64,000 bases of DNA from Streptomyces sp. RerS4 (GCF_023515955.1 NZ_CP097322.1:4636501-4700500); one strand, 5' to 3'. Positions 16,536-25,790 are shown, counted from the stretch's first letter. Translations and numbers: made by a program. Notes: a model not told the origin generated them from the letters alone.

Positions 16536-18440
16536 GTGCCCACGCGCCACGACATCCGTAACGTCGCCATCGTCGCCCACGTCGACCATGGCAAGACGAC
16601 CATCGTCGATGCCATGCTCAAGCAGGCCGGTGCCTTCGCCGCCCACCAGCAGCTCGACGACCGCATGATGGACTCGAACGACCTGGAGCGTGAGAAGGGC
16701 ATCACGATCCTCGCCAAGAACACGGCGGTGAAGTATCACCCCAAGGACGGCGGGGCCCCGATCACGATCAACATCATCGACACCCCCGGCCACGCCGACT
16801 TCGGTGGTGAGGTCGAGCGCGGTCTGTCGATGGTGGACGCGGTCGTTCTGCTGGTGGACGCCTCCGAGGGTCCGCTGCCCCAGACCCGCTTCGTGCTGCG
16901 CAAGGCGCTGCAGGCGAAGATGCCGGTCATCCTCTGCATCAACAAGACCGACCGCCCGGACTCCCGGATCGACGAGGTCGTCAACGAGACGTACGACCTC
17001 TTCCTGGACCTGGACGCGGACGAAGACCAGATCGAGTTCCCGATCGTCTACGCCTGCGGCCGTGACGGCGTCGCCTCGCTGACCAAGCCCGAGGACGGCA
17101 CCGTCCCCGCGGACAGCGACAGCCTCGAGCCGTTCTTCTCCACGATCCTGGAGCACGTCCCGGCCCCGGTGTACGACGAGGAGGCCCCCCTCCAGGCCCA
17201 CGTCACCAACCTGGACGCCGACAACTTCCTCGGCCGCATCGCGCTGCTGCGCGTCGAGCAGGGCGAGCTGCGCAAGGGCCAGACCGTCGCGTGGATCAAG
17301 CGCGACGGCACCATGTCGAACGTCCGCATCACCGAGCTGATGATGACCGAGGCGCTCACCCGCAAGCCGGCCGAGGTGGCGGGCCCGGGTGACATCTGCG
17401 CGGTCGCCGGTATCCCCGACATCATGATCGGCGAGACCCTGGCCGACCCGGAGAACCCGATCGCCCTGCCGCTGATCTCGGTGGACGAGCCGGCGATCTC
17501 CATGACCATCGGTACGAACACCTCCCCGATGGTCGGCCGCGGCGGCACGGGCAAGGGCGCGGACGCCAAGTCCGCCGTCAAGGACCGCAAGGTCACCGCC
17601 CGCCAGGTCAAGGACCGCCTCGACCGCGAGCTGATCGGTAACGTCTCGCTGCGCGTCCTCGACACCGAGCGTCCTGACGCCTGGGAGGTCCAGGGCCGTG
17701 GTGAGCTCGCGCTCGCCATCCTGGTCGAGCAGATGCGCCGCGAGGGCTTCGAGCTGACCATCGGCAAGCCGCAGGTCGTCACGCAGGAGATCGACGGCAA
17801 GGTGCACGAGCCGGTCGAGCGCATGACGATCGACGTCCCCGAGGAGCACATGGGCGCGGTCACGCAGCTCATGGGCGTCCGCAAGGGCCGCATGGACAAC
17901 ATGTCGAACCACGGCTCCGGCTGGGTCCGCATGGAGTTCGTCGTCCCGTCCCGCGGCCTCATCGGCTTCCGTACGGAGTTCCTGACGAACACCCGCGGTA
18001 CCGGTATCGCCCACTCCATCCACGAGGGCCACGAGCCGTGGTTCGGCCCGCTGGTCACCCGTAACAACGGTTCGCTGGTCGCGGACCGCGCGGGTGCGGT
18101 CACGCCGTTCGCGATGATCAACCTGCAGGAGCGCGGCGTCCTGTTCACCGAGCCCGGCACCGAGGTGTACGAGGGCATGATCGTCGGCGAGAACTCGCGC
18201 TCCGACGACATGGACGTGAACATCACCAAGGAGAAGAAGCTCACCAACATGCGTGCGGCTTCCGCGGACAACACGGAGAACGTGATCCCGCCGCGCAAGC
18301 TCTCCCTGGAGCAGTCCCTGGAGTTCTGCCGCGACGACGAGTGCGTCGAGGTGACCCCGGAGGCCGTGCGTATCCGCAAGGTCGTCCTGGACCAGAAGGA
18401 GCGCTCGCGCACCGCGTCGCGCGCCAAGTCCGCCAAGTAG
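16536..18440 (+). CDS. typA: TypA/BipA ribosome-associated translational GTPase
   Basis: A 634-residue translational GTPase of the BipA/TypA family, which binds ribosomes and aids assembly and stress growth. G-motifs: AHVDHGKTT (G1), EREKGITI with the switch threonine, DTPGHADFGGEVERGL (G3) and INKTDRPDSR (G4). EF-G-like domains follow, including RGELALAILVEQMRREG and the BipA-typical C-terminal region VVPSRGLIGFRTEFLTNTRG. It starts with GTG at 16536 (PTRHDIRNVAIV). It is flanked by strong hairpins on both sides, so it is probably monocistronic. A C-terminal Arg/Lys/Ser tail (RSRTASRAKSAK) is slightly longer than in E. coli. Confidence 0.97.
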   Translation: MPTRHDIRNVAIVAHVDHGKTTIVDAMLKQAGAFAAHQQLDDRMMDSNDLEREKGITILAKNTAVKYHPKDGGAPITINIIDTPGHADFGGEVERGLSMVDAVVLLVDASEGPLPQTRFVLRKALQAKMPVILCINKTDRPDSRIDEVVNETYDLFLDLDADEDQIEFPIVYACGRDGVASLTKPEDGTVPADSDSLEPFFSTILEHVPAPVYDEEAPLQAHVTNLDADNFLGRIALLRVEQGELRKGQTVAWIKRDGTMSNVRITELMMTEALTRKPAEVAGPGDICAVAGIPDIMIGETLADPENPIALPLISVDEPAISMTIGTNTSPMVGRGGTGKGADAKSAVKDRKVTARQVKDRLDRELIGNVSLRVLDTERPDAWEVQGRGELALAILVEQMRREGFELTIGKPQVVTQEIDGKVHEPVERMTIDVPEEHMGAVTQLMGVRKGRMDNMSNHGSGWVRMEFVVPSRGLIGFRTEFLTNTRGTGIAHSIHEGHEPWFGPLVTRNNGSLVADRAGAVTPFAMINLQERGVLFTEPGTEVYEGMIVGENSRSDDMDVNITKEKKLTNMRAASADNTENVIPPRKLSLEQSLEFCRDDECVEVTPEAVRIRKVVLDQKERSRTASRAKSAK

Positions 18441-18470
18441 TCACACGGTTCACGGCCGACGGCCGAAAGA

Positions 18471-18510
18471 CAGCCCCTTCCCACACCGGCTCCGGTGCGG
18501 GAAGGGGCTG
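18471..18510. terminator. typA terminator hairpin
   Basis: Arms cagccccttcccacaccgg (18471-18489) and ccggtgcgggaaggggctg (18492-18510) pair over 19 positions with one A-C mismatch. The sequence ttcgcttttgtc follows, giving a short T-rich tail. It lies 30 bp after the typA stop. Confidence 0.85.
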
Positions 18511-18667
18511 TTCGCTTTTGTCAAGCGGATTTAACGGTTCGAGTGTCCGCATACCGACCGTGACGCTCCGGATGGTGAGCTAACCGTCCGTTTCGCACGT
18601 GTCTGTCTCCTATCCGTTTGTCCGGATTTCGGGTTTTCGCCGTGCGGTGATGTTGTGAAAACGAGAC

Positions 18668-18731
18668 CACTTAAGTGTGGTTTACGGTCGGGGTGTCCCT
18701 GAGGATGGCTCCATTGAGCTCGGGTCAATGG
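18668..18731. promoter_or_regulatory. Two palindromic motifs in the leader of the first opp operon
   Basis: The 416-bp gap between typA and the binding lipoprotein (18441-18856) is unusually AT-rich for this genome. It holds the perfect palindrome cacttaagtg (18668-18677), set in ccacttaagtgtgg, and an inverted repeat ccattga (18711-18717) / tcaatgg (18725-18731) with a 7-bp spacer. Both are 125-190 bp upstream of the start at 18857. They are good candidates for regulator sites on a developmentally or nutritionally controlled peptide transporter. No regulator can be named. Confidence 0.4.
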
Positions 18732-18856
18732 GTCACACGCTGTGGGGAGCGTCGACTCACGAGCACACACGATGGGACCGGATTTCGCTGTCAGGGGTGT
18801 CAGCGGGAACCGGGTCCTTCACGAATCGACAGTGACTCCTGAGGAGGCAAAAACCC

Positions 18857-20476
18857 ATGCGCGGAGCAACGAGCGCCAAGTGGGTCGCCGGTGCCGTCAT
18901 CGTGGCGATGGCTGCCACGGCCTGCAGCACCAGCAAGGACGACGCCGGCGCCGCCGGCGGCAAGATCACCGTTGTGCTCGGCGAGCCGCAGCACGGTCTG
19001 ATCGGCCAGAACACCGCCGAGTCCGAGGGCGCCGAGGTTCTCAACGCCCTCTTCACCGGCCTGGTCGAGTACGACAACAAGACCAACGAGCCGAAGCTGG
19101 CCGCCGCCGAGTCCATCGAGACCACGGACTCGAAGACCTGGACCATCAAGGTCAAGGACGGCTTCACCTTCCACAACGGCGAGAAGCTGGACGCCCAGTC
19201 CTTCGTCCGCGCCTGGAACTGGGGCGCCAACCAGGAGAACGCCGCCGAGGGCATGCCGTTCTTCGCCAAGATCGAGGGCTCCGAGGAGCTCGCGCCGGGC
19301 AAGGACAAGAAGCCCACGGCCAAGGAGCTCAAGGGCCTCAAGGTCGTTGACGAGAAGACCTTCACCGTCACGCTGAAGGAGCCCTTCTCCCAGTTCAAGA
19401 CCATGCTGGGCTACAACGCCTTCTACCCGCTGCCGAAGGCGTTCGAGGCCGACTCGAAGAAGTTCGGTGAGGCTCCCATCGGTAACGGCCCCTTCCAGAT
19501 GGACGGCGCCTGGGACCACAACAAGCAGATCAAGGTCAAGCGGTACGACAAGTACCCGGCCGAGGGTCGCGCCAAGCTCGCGGGCGTCACCTTCAAGATC
19601 TACGACAACCTGGACACGGCGTACAACGACCTGCGCGCCGACAACATCCAGATCGTCGACAAGCTCCCGATCTCCGCGATGGCCAACGTCTCGCAGGAGT
19701 TCGGCGACCGCTACCTGTACAAGCCGGAGTCGGGCGTCGGTTACCTCGGCCTCCCGCTGGAGCAGAACCCGGAGACCTTCGGCAAGCTGGAGGTCCGTCA
19801 GGCCATCTCCATGGCCATCGACCGGGACGCCATCACGAAGACCATCTTCAACGGCACCCGCAAGCCGGCCGACGACTTCATCAGCCCGATCATCCCGGGC
19901 TACCGCAAGGGCGCCCTCGGCGAGGTCGGTACGTACAACCCGACCAAGGCCAAGGAGCTCCTCCAGCAGGCCGGTGGCATCCCCGGCAACAAGATGGAGC
20001 TCGGCTACAACGCCGACGGTGGCCACAAGGAGTGGATCGAGGCCGTCGCCAACCAGCTGAAGACGAACCTCGGTATCGAGGTCACCGCCAAGCCGTACGC
20101 CAAGTTCGGCGAGCTGCTGGACGACCTGGGCGCCTCGAAGTACAAGGGCGCGTTCCGCATGGCGTGGTCCATGGACTACCCGGCGGCGGAGAACTACCTC
20201 CGTCCGATCTTCTCGAAGGTCGCGATCGAGAACGGCTCCAACTACGGCCACTACAAGAACGAAGAGTTCGAGAAGGTCATGTCGGAGGCCGACAAGGCCA
20301 CCGACCCGGCCGAGGGTCTGAAGCTGTACCAGAAGGCCGATGACATCATCATCAAGGACCTTCCGTACATCCCGATCTTCACGTACATGTCTTCTTCGGC
20401 CTACTCCAAGTCCGTGAAGAACGTCGAGGTCGACGCCCAGGGCCGCATGGACCTGGCGAACGTCGAGCTCAACTAA
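18857..20476 (+). CDS. Oligopeptide ABC transporter substrate-binding lipoprotein (operon 1)
   Basis: A 539-residue SBP family 5 lipoprotein: short signal peptide MRGATSAKWVAGA and lipobox AATAC with Cys23. OppA-like segments include KTWTIKVKDGFTFHNGEKLDAQSFVRAWNW (split here by sense: drives the peptide pocket entrance), LGYNAFYPLPKAF, APIGNGPFQMDGAW, VRQAISMAIDRDAI and FRMAWSMDYPAAENYLRPIFS. It is tethered outside the membrane and delivers peptides to the permeases encoded next. GAGGAGG ten bases before the ATG fixes the start. It is separated from the permease genes by a hairpin at 20505-20540, which would favour overproduction of the binding protein. It could be a BldK-like developmental peptide importer, because typA and mshB flank a bldK region in S. 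coelicolor as I recall, but orthology is not shown. Confidence 0.92.
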   Translation: MRGATSAKWVAGAVIVAMAATACSTSKDDAGAAGGKITVVLGEPQHGLIGQNTAESEGAEVLNALFTGLVEYDNKTNEPKLAAAESIETTDSKTWTIKVKDGFTFHNGEKLDAQSFVRAWNWGANQENAAEGMPFFAKIEGSEELAPGKDKKPTAKELKGLKVVDEKTFTVTLKEPFSQFKTMLGYNAFYPLPKAFEADSKKFGEAPIGNGPFQMDGAWDHNKQIKVKRYDKYPAEGRAKLAGVTFKIYDNLDTAYNDLRADNIQIVDKLPISAMANVSQEFGDRYLYKPESGVGYLGLPLEQNPETFGKLEVRQAISMAIDRDAITKTIFNGTRKPADDFISPIIPGYRKGALGEVGTYNPTKAKELLQQAGGIPGNKMELGYNADGGHKEWIEAVANQLKTNLGIEVTAKPYAKFGELLDDLGASKYKGAFRMAWSMDYPAAENYLRPIFSKVAIENGSNYGHYKNEEFEKVMSEADKATDPAEGLKLYQKADDIIIKDLPYIPIFTYMSSSAYSKSVKNVEVDAQGRMDLANVELN

Positions 20477-20504
20477 CACCCCTCTTCACTTAGGGGAACT
20501 CGGG

Positions 20505-20540
20505 GGCGGGCAGGCGGAGGCAGGTCTCCGCCCGCCCGCC
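20505..20540. terminator. Intercistronic hairpin (partial terminator) between binding protein and permease genes
   Basis: Arms ggcgggcaggcggag (20505-20519) and ctccgcccgcccgcc (20526-20540) pair over 15 positions with one mismatch around gcaggt, and are followed by cttt. It lies inside operon 1 after the binding protein gene, a usual place for an attenuator or mRNA-stabilising structure. Operon 2 has only a 30-bp gap at the same place and no such hairpin. Confidence 0.7.
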
Positions 20541-20568
20541 CTTTCCCCCTGTTCTTGCTGGAGGTCTG

Positions 20569-21513
20569 ATGGGCCGCTACCTCATCCGCCGACTCATACA
20601 GGCGATCCCTGTCCTGATCGGTGCCACGTTCCTCATCTATTGGCTGGCCTTCAAGCTCCCCGGTGACCCGATCCAGGCACTGGCCGGAGAGAAGAAAGCC
20701 GACCCGATCGTCGCGGCGATGCTGCGCGAGAAGTACCACCTCGACGATTCGTTCCTGTCGCAGTACTGGAACTACATAACCAACCTCGCCCAGGGCAACT
20801 TCGGCGAGACCCTCACCGGACGCTCCGTCTGGGACAAGATCACCGAAGCCTTCCCGTACACGATGAACCTGGCGATCGTCGCGTTCATCATCGAGGCGGC
20901 CGTCGGTGTGCTCGCCGGCATCATGGCCGCGCTGCGCCGGGGCAAGTTCCTCGACCAGCTCGTCCTGCTCTCCACCCTGTTCGTCATCTCGGTCCCCGTC
21001 TTCGTCAGCGGCTTCGTCCTCCAGCTGACGCTGGGCGTGCAGCTCAAGAACAACTGGGGCATCGACTTCTTCTCGGTCTCCTTCAACGAGAACGACGGAA
21101 TCCGCGCCTACCTCCTCCCGGCGCTGGTGCTCGCCTCGACCTCACTCGCGTACGTGGCCCGACTGACCCGTACGTCGATGATGGAGACCATGCGCGCCGA
21201 CTACGTGCGCACCGCGACCGCGAAGGGCCTGCCCCGCCGCCGCGTCGTCGCGAACCACGCGCTGCGCAACGCGCTGATCCCGATCGTCACCTTCCTCGGT
21301 GCCGACCTCGGAGCCCTGATGGGCGGCGCGGTCATCACCGAGAAGATCTTCAACATCCACGGGATCGGCGGCCTGTTGGCCGAGTCGGTGTACCGCAAGG
21401 AGGGCACCGTGATCGTGGGCGTCGTCTCGCTCCTGATCATCGTGTACCTCGTCGCCAACCTGATCGTGGACCTGCTCTACGCAGTGCTCGACCCGAGGAT
21501 CCGCTATGCGTGA
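20569..21513 (+). CDS. oppB: Oligopeptide ABC transporter permease, OppB/DppB type (operon 1)
   Basis: A 314-residue inner-membrane permease. The first helix (IQAIPVLIGATFLIYWLAF) is followed by the periplasmic segment GDPIQALAGEKK, then five more hydrophobic segments. The cytoplasmic coupling loop carries the EAA-type motif TATAKGLPRRRVVANHALRN. The conserved LGADLGALMGGAVITEKIFNIHGIG and terminal LLYAVLDPRIRYA are hallmarks of OppB. It pairs with the following permease. GGAGG four bases upstream supports the ATG. The stop overlaps the next start by eight bases, indicating coupling. Confidence 0.93.
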   Translation: MGRYLIRRLIQAIPVLIGATFLIYWLAFKLPGDPIQALAGEKKADPIVAAMLREKYHLDDSFLSQYWNYITNLAQGNFGETLTGRSVWDKITEAFPYTMNLAIVAFIIEAAVGVLAGIMAALRRGKFLDQLVLLSTLFVISVPVFVSGFVLQLTLGVQLKNNWGIDFFSVSFNENDGIRAYLLPALVLASTSLAYVARLTRTSMMETMRADYVRTATAKGLPRRRVVANHALRNALIPIVTFLGADLGALMGGAVITEKIFNIHGIGGLLAESVYRKEGTVIVGVVSLLIIVYLVANLIVDLLYAVLDPRIRYA

Positions 21514-22459
21514 CACAACTACGGTGGGGGATGAGTTGACCGACACCCAGACCGCCGAAGCTCCCTCCGCGAGCGGACCGGCCGCCGAGAAGCCGAAGAA
21601 GGAACGCGAGGCCAGCCTCTGGTCCGACGCCCTCTCGGACCTCCGGCGCAACCCGATCTTCCTGATCGGCGGGGCGCTCGTCCTCGTCCTGCTGGTGATC
21701 TCCGCGGTCCCGCAGTGGTTCACGCCGGGCAGCCCCTTCGACGCGGGCGCGTGCAAGCTGGAGGACTCGCTCAAGACACCGAGCGGCGACCACTGGTTCG
21801 GCTTCGACGTGCAGGGCTGTGACGTCTACACGCGTACCGTGTGGGCCGCCCGCAACTCGATCATCGTCGGCGTCGTCACCACCACCCTGGTGCTCCTCGT
21901 CGGCGGCACGCTCGGTCTGCTCGCCGGCTGGGTCGGCGGCTTCCTCGACAGCGTCCTGTCCCGCTTCACCGAGATCTTCTTCGCCATCCCGCTGCTCCTC
22001 GGCGGCATGCTGATCATGTCGGGTCTCGGCGAGGGCAACGCCTGGACGGTCTCCGTCGTGTTGGCCACCCTCGGCTGGCCGCAGATCTTCCGCATCATGC
22101 GGTCCTCGGTGCTGCAGAACAAGAACAACGACTACGTCGTCGCCGCCCGCGCCCTCGGCGCCGGCACGCTGCGCATCACGCTGCGGCACATCCTGCCGAA
22201 CGCGATCGCGCCCGTCATCGTGGTCGGTGCGATCAGCCTCGGTGTGTACATCGGCGCGGAGTCGGCCCTGTCCTACCTCGGCATCGGCGTCCAGCCGCCC
22301 GGTATCTCCTGGGGCCTGATGGTCAGCGACGCCTCCGTCCGCTGGCTCCAGGCACCCCACGTGCTCCTCTTCCCGGCCGTCGCGCTGAGCATCACCGTGC
22401 TCGCGTTCATCATGGTCGGCGACGCGGTGCGCGACGCCCTCGACCCGAAGCTGCGCTGA
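21506..22459 (+). CDS. oppC: Oligopeptide ABC transporter permease, OppC/DppC type (operon 1)
   Basis: A 317-residue permease. The cytosolic N-terminal tail (EKPKKEREASLWSDALSDL) leads into the first helix IFLIGGALVLVLLVISAVP. The OppC-typical exit motif HWFGFDVQGCDVYTRTVWAARNS marks entry to the transport domain, and the EAA loop is AARALGAGTLRITLRHILPN. The C-terminus (MVGDAVRDALDPKLR) is the family signature. The start codon lies within the end of oppB (overlap 21506-21513). It forms the heterodimeric pore with OppB. Confidence 0.92.
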   Translation: MRDTTTVGDELTDTQTAEAPSASGPAAEKPKKEREASLWSDALSDLRRNPIFLIGGALVLVLLVISAVPQWFTPGSPFDAGACKLEDSLKTPSGDHWFGFDVQGCDVYTRTVWAARNSIIVGVVTTTLVLLVGGTLGLLAGWVGGFLDSVLSRFTEIFFAIPLLLGGMLIMSGLGEGNAWTVSVVLATLGWPQIFRIMRSSVLQNKNNDYVVAARALGAGTLRITLRHILPNAIAPVIVVGAISLGVYIGAESALSYLGIGVQPPGISWGLMVSDASVRWLQAPHVLLFPAVALSITVLAFIMVGDAVRDALDPKLR

Positions 22460-22472
22460 GGAAGGGCGTACG

Positions 22473-23531
22473 TTGACCACCATCGACAAGACCTCGAACG
22501 TCCCCGCGCCCCGCTCGGCGCCGGAGGGGACCACCCCCCTGCTCGAAGTGCGCGACCTGCACGTCGAGTTCCACACCCGCGACGGTGTCGCCAAGGCCGT
22601 CAACGGCGTCTCGTACTCGGTGAACTCCGGCGAGACCCTGGCCGTGCTCGGCGAGTCCGGCTCGGGCAAGTCCGTGACGGCGCAGGCCATCATGGGCATC
22701 CTCGACATGCCGCCCGGCAGGATCCCGTCCGGCGAGATCCTCTTCCAGGGCCAGGACCTGCTCAAGCTCCCGTCCGAGGAGTACCGCAAGATCCGCGGCT
22801 CGAAGATCGCCATGATCTTCCAGGACGCCCTGTCGTCGCTGAACCCGGTGCACACCGTCGGCGCGCAGCTCGGCGAGATGTTCCGCGTCCACCGCGGGAT
22901 GTCCAAGAAGGACTCCCTCGCCAAGGCCGTCGAGCTGATGGACCGGGTGAAGATCCCCGCCGCCAAGGCGCGCGTGGGCGACTACCCGCACCAGTTCTCC
23001 GGCGGCATGCGCCAGCGCATCATGATCGCCATGGCGATGGCCCTGGAGCCCGACCTGATCATCGCCGACGAGCCGACCACGGCCCTCGACGTGACGGTCC
23101 AGGCCCAGGTCATGGACCTGCTCGCGGAGCTCCAGCGCGAGATGAACATGGGCCTCATCCTGATCACCCACGACCTCGGCGTCGTCGCCGACGTCGCGGA
23201 CAAGATCGCCGTCATGTACGGCGGCCGGATCGTCGAGAACGCCCCGGTCCACGAGATCTACAGCCGCCCGGCGCACCCGTACACCCGCGGCCTGCTCGAC
23301 TCGATCCCGCGCCTGGACCAGAAGGGCCAGGAGCTCTACGCGATCAAGGGCCTGCCGCCCAACCTGCTCAACATCCCGTCGGGCTGCGCCTTCAACCCGC
23401 GCTGCCCGAAGGCGCAGGACATCTGCCGCACGGACGTTCCGGTCCTGGCCCAGGTGACCGAGCAGGACGGCACCGAGCTGCCCGGCCGCGGCAGCGCGTG
23501 CCACTTCTGGAAGGAGCAGATCCATGGCTGA
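22473..23531 (+). CDS. oppD: Oligopeptide ABC transporter ATP-binding protein, OppD type (operon 1)
   Basis: A 352-residue ATPase: Walker A GESGSGKSVTAQ, signature HQFSGGMRQRIMIAMAM, Walker B LIIADEPTTALD, switch His in LITHDLGVV. The C-terminal oligopeptide domain has RPAHPYTRGLLDSIPRL and a cysteine-spaced GCAFNPRCPKAQDIC that can hold an iron-sulfur cluster in related DppD proteins. TTG start at 22473, 13 bp after oppC. It powers peptide import together with the OppF-type subunit, whose start it overlaps by eight bases. Confidence 0.94.
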   Translation: MTTIDKTSNVPAPRSAPEGTTPLLEVRDLHVEFHTRDGVAKAVNGVSYSVNSGETLAVLGESGSGKSVTAQAIMGILDMPPGRIPSGEILFQGQDLLKLPSEEYRKIRGSKIAMIFQDALSSLNPVHTVGAQLGEMFRVHRGMSKKDSLAKAVELMDRVKIPAAKARVGDYPHQFSGGMRQRIMIAMAMALEPDLIIADEPTTALDVTVQAQVMDLLAELQREMNMGLILITHDLGVVADVADKIAVMYGGRIVENAPVHEIYSRPAHPYTRGLLDSIPRLDQKGQELYAIKGLPPNLLNIPSGCAFNPRCPKAQDICRTDVPVLAQVTEQDGTELPGRGSACHFWKEQIHG

Positions 23532-24570
23532 CCTGACCAAGCCCAAGGGCGAGCCGATCCTCCAGGTGCGCAACCTGGTCAAGCACTTCCCGCTGACCCA
23601 GGGCATCCTGTTCAAGAAGCAGGTCGGCGCGGTCAAGGCCGTCGACGGCGTCTCCTTCGACCTCTACCAGGGCGAGACCCTGGGCATCGTCGGCGAGTCC
23701 GGCTGTGGCAAGTCCACCGTCGCGAAGCTGCTGATGAGCCTGGAGAAGGCCACGGCCGGCGAGGTCTTCTACAAGGGCCAGGACATCACCAAGCTGTCCG
23801 GCGCGGCCCTCAAGGCCGTCCGCCGCAACATCCAGATGGTGTTCCAGGACCCGTACACCTCGCTCAACCCGCGCATGACGGTCGGCGACATCATCGGCGA
23901 GCCCTTCGAGATCCACCCCGAGGTGGCTCCCAAGGGCGACCGGCGCCGCAAGGTCCAGGAACTCCTGGACGTCGTGGGCCTGAACCCGGAGTACATCAAC
24001 CGCTACCCGCACCAGTTCTCCGGCGGCCAGCGCCAGCGCATCGGCATCGCCCGCGGCCTCGCGCTCAACCCGGAGATCATCATCTGCGACGAGCCGGTCT
24101 CCGCGCTCGACGTGTCGGTGCAGGCGCAGGTCATCAACCTGATGGGCAAGCTCCAGGACGAGTTCAACCTGTCGTACGTGTTCATCGCGCACGACCTGTC
24201 GATCGTCCGGCACATCTCGGACCGCGTGGGCGTCATGTACCTGGGCAAGATGGCGGAGATCGGCACCGACGCCGAGATCTACGACCACCCCACGCACCCG
24301 TACACGCAGGCGCTGCTGTCCGCCGTGCCCGTCCCGGACCCCGAGGCCCGCGCCCACCGCGAGCGGATCATCCTCACCGGTGACGTCCCGTCCCCGGCCA
24401 ACCCGCCGTCGGGCTGCCGCTTCCGCACCCGCTGCTGGAAGGCCGAGGACAAGTGCGCCACGGAGGAGCCGCTGCTGGCGATCCCGACGCGCTTCCAGGG
24501 GTTGAACACCCCGGCCGCGCACGAGTCGGCGTGCCACTTCGCGGAGGAGAAGGCCGTCCTGGCCGTCTGA
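23524..24570 (+). CDS. oppF: Oligopeptide ABC transporter ATP-binding protein, OppF type (operon 1)
   Basis: A 348-residue ATPase: Walker A GESGCGKSTVAK, signature HQFSGGQRQRIGIARGL, Walker B IIICDEPVSALDVSVQ, switch His in FIAHDLSIVRHISDR. The C-terminus carries THPYTQALLSAVPVPDP and GCRFRTRCWKAEDKC. It is the last gene of operon 1 and is followed by a strong terminator. The segment 24286-24444 is almost identical at DNA level to 31225-31383 in the paralogue of operon 2, although the two genes differ clearly elsewhere, which suggests gene conversion. Confidence 0.94.
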   Translation: MADLTKPKGEPILQVRNLVKHFPLTQGILFKKQVGAVKAVDGVSFDLYQGETLGIVGESGCGKSTVAKLLMSLEKATAGEVFYKGQDITKLSGAALKAVRRNIQMVFQDPYTSLNPRMTVGDIIGEPFEIHPEVAPKGDRRRKVQELLDVVGLNPEYINRYPHQFSGGQRQRIGIARGLALNPEIIICDEPVSALDVSVQAQVINLMGKLQDEFNLSYVFIAHDLSIVRHISDRVGVMYLGKMAEIGTDAEIYDHPTHPYTQALLSAVPVPDPEARAHRERIILTGDVPSPANPPSGCRFRTRCWKAEDKCATEEPLLAIPTRFQGLNTPAAHESACHFAEEKAVLAV

Positions 24571-24638
24571 CCCTCCCGCGTACGCAGCCGAAGGGGCCGA
24601 CAAAGGCGCCCCGGAGGCGAGCCGAGCACACGCATTCC

Positions 24639-24680
24639 AGGGGCGCCCTGGGCCGGATCCGTCCGGCCCAGGGCGCCCCT
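24639..24680. terminator. 19-bp perfect hairpin ending opp operon 1
   Basis: Arms aggggcgccctgggccgga (24639-24657) and tccggcccagggcgcccct (24662-24680) pair perfectly around tccg, 69 bp after the oppF stop. It is one of the strongest hairpins in the window. Confidence 0.85.
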
Positions 24681-24778
24681 GCGCGTAGGCCGCGGCGCGT
24701 CGCGGGCCGGGCGTGCCGGGGCGCGGGTTCCCGTGAAGCCGGTTGCGGACGCGCCGCCGCGGCGCGGAGAGTGAGCGG

Positions 24779-25717
24779 ATGAGTGACACGCTGACCGTCC
24801 GTCCGGCCGGGCCCGGGGACGCCGCCGACATCTGCGCCCTCCTCAACGCCGTCGACCTGGTCGAGATCGGCAGGCCCGAGACCGACCTCGGCACCGTCGA
24901 GGCGGACCTCAACCACCCCGACGTCGACCTCGCCACCGACTCCTGGCTCGCCTTCGAGGGCGGCCGACTCGTCGCCTACGCCCTGGTGTGGGCCGACTCC
25001 GGACCGGGCCGCGTCGACGGCGACCACTACGTCCTGCCCGGCCGACGGCGGGCCGCCCTGCGGCTGCTGGAACTCATGGAGGCCCGCGCCCGCGTCCTCG
25101 CCGCGGGCGTCCGCCCGGCCCGGCTGCGCCTCCAGCTCAACGTGGCACCCACCCTCGACCTGTCCCTCCTGACCCGCCGCGGCTACCGCACCGTGCGCCG
25201 CTACCAGGTGATGACCCGTCGCCTCGGCCCCGCCGACCGTACGCCGCCCCCCGCGCCCGCCGGCCTCGTCCTGCGCGACTGCGCCGCCGACGAGGCCGAC
25301 CGGCGCCGCGCCCACGCCCTGGTCGAGGAGACCTTCGCGGACCACTTCGGCCACGCGGCCCGCGCGTACGAGCCCTGGCTCGACCACCTCGACGCCCGCC
25401 GCCTCGACTGGTCGCTGGTGTGGATCGCGAGCCTGCCCGCCGAAGGCGACGTGGCCGTCCTGCTCACCCGCGACGACCGCACCAGCATGGGCTGGCTCAG
25501 CCACCTCGGCGTACGGGCGGACCACCGAGGCCGGGGCATCGGCGGCCACCTCCTGCGCCACGGCTTCGCCGCCTACGCCGCCCGCGGCCGCGACACGGTG
25601 GGCCTCGGCGTGGACACCCACAACGCGACCGGCGCACTCGCGCTGTACGAGGCGCACGGCATGGGCCTGCACTACGCGGTCGACACCTGGGAGCTGACTT
25701 TGCACCCCCAGGAGTGA
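24779..25717 (+). CDS. GNAT-family N-acetyltransferase (tandem GNAT)
   Basis: A 312-residue protein with two GNAT-like halves. The N-terminal half begins LTVRPAGPGDAADICALLNAVD and ends near YRTVRRYQVMTRRL. The C-terminal half contains the acetyl-CoA motif LGVRADHRGRGIGGHLLRHGFAAY and VDTHNATGALALYEAHGM. This two-domain layout resembles mycothiol synthase (MshD) and related acetyltransferases, but I cannot equate it with MshD. The ATG at 24779 follows a GGAGAGTGAG site. It stands between the two opp operons, with a terminator before it, so it is probably separately transcribed. Substrate unknown. Confidence 0.85.
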   Translation: MSDTLTVRPAGPGDAADICALLNAVDLVEIGRPETDLGTVEADLNHPDVDLATDSWLAFEGGRLVAYALVWADSGPGRVDGDHYVLPGRRRAALRLLELMEARARVLAAGVRPARLRLQLNVAPTLDLSLLTRRGYRTVRRYQVMTRRLGPADRTPPPAPAGLVLRDCAADEADRRRAHALVEETFADHFGHAARAYEPWLDHLDARRLDWSLVWIASLPAEGDVAVLLTRDDRTSMGWLSHLGVRADHRGRGIGGHLLRHGFAAYAARGRDTVGLGVDTHNATGALALYEAHGMGLHYAVDTWELTLHPQE

Positions 25718-25790
25718 CAGGCGCGGGACGCGAGGGTGCAATCGGTCCAACCGTGAGTGTTCCGGCCCGCACATAAGGTGACATTGGCCC

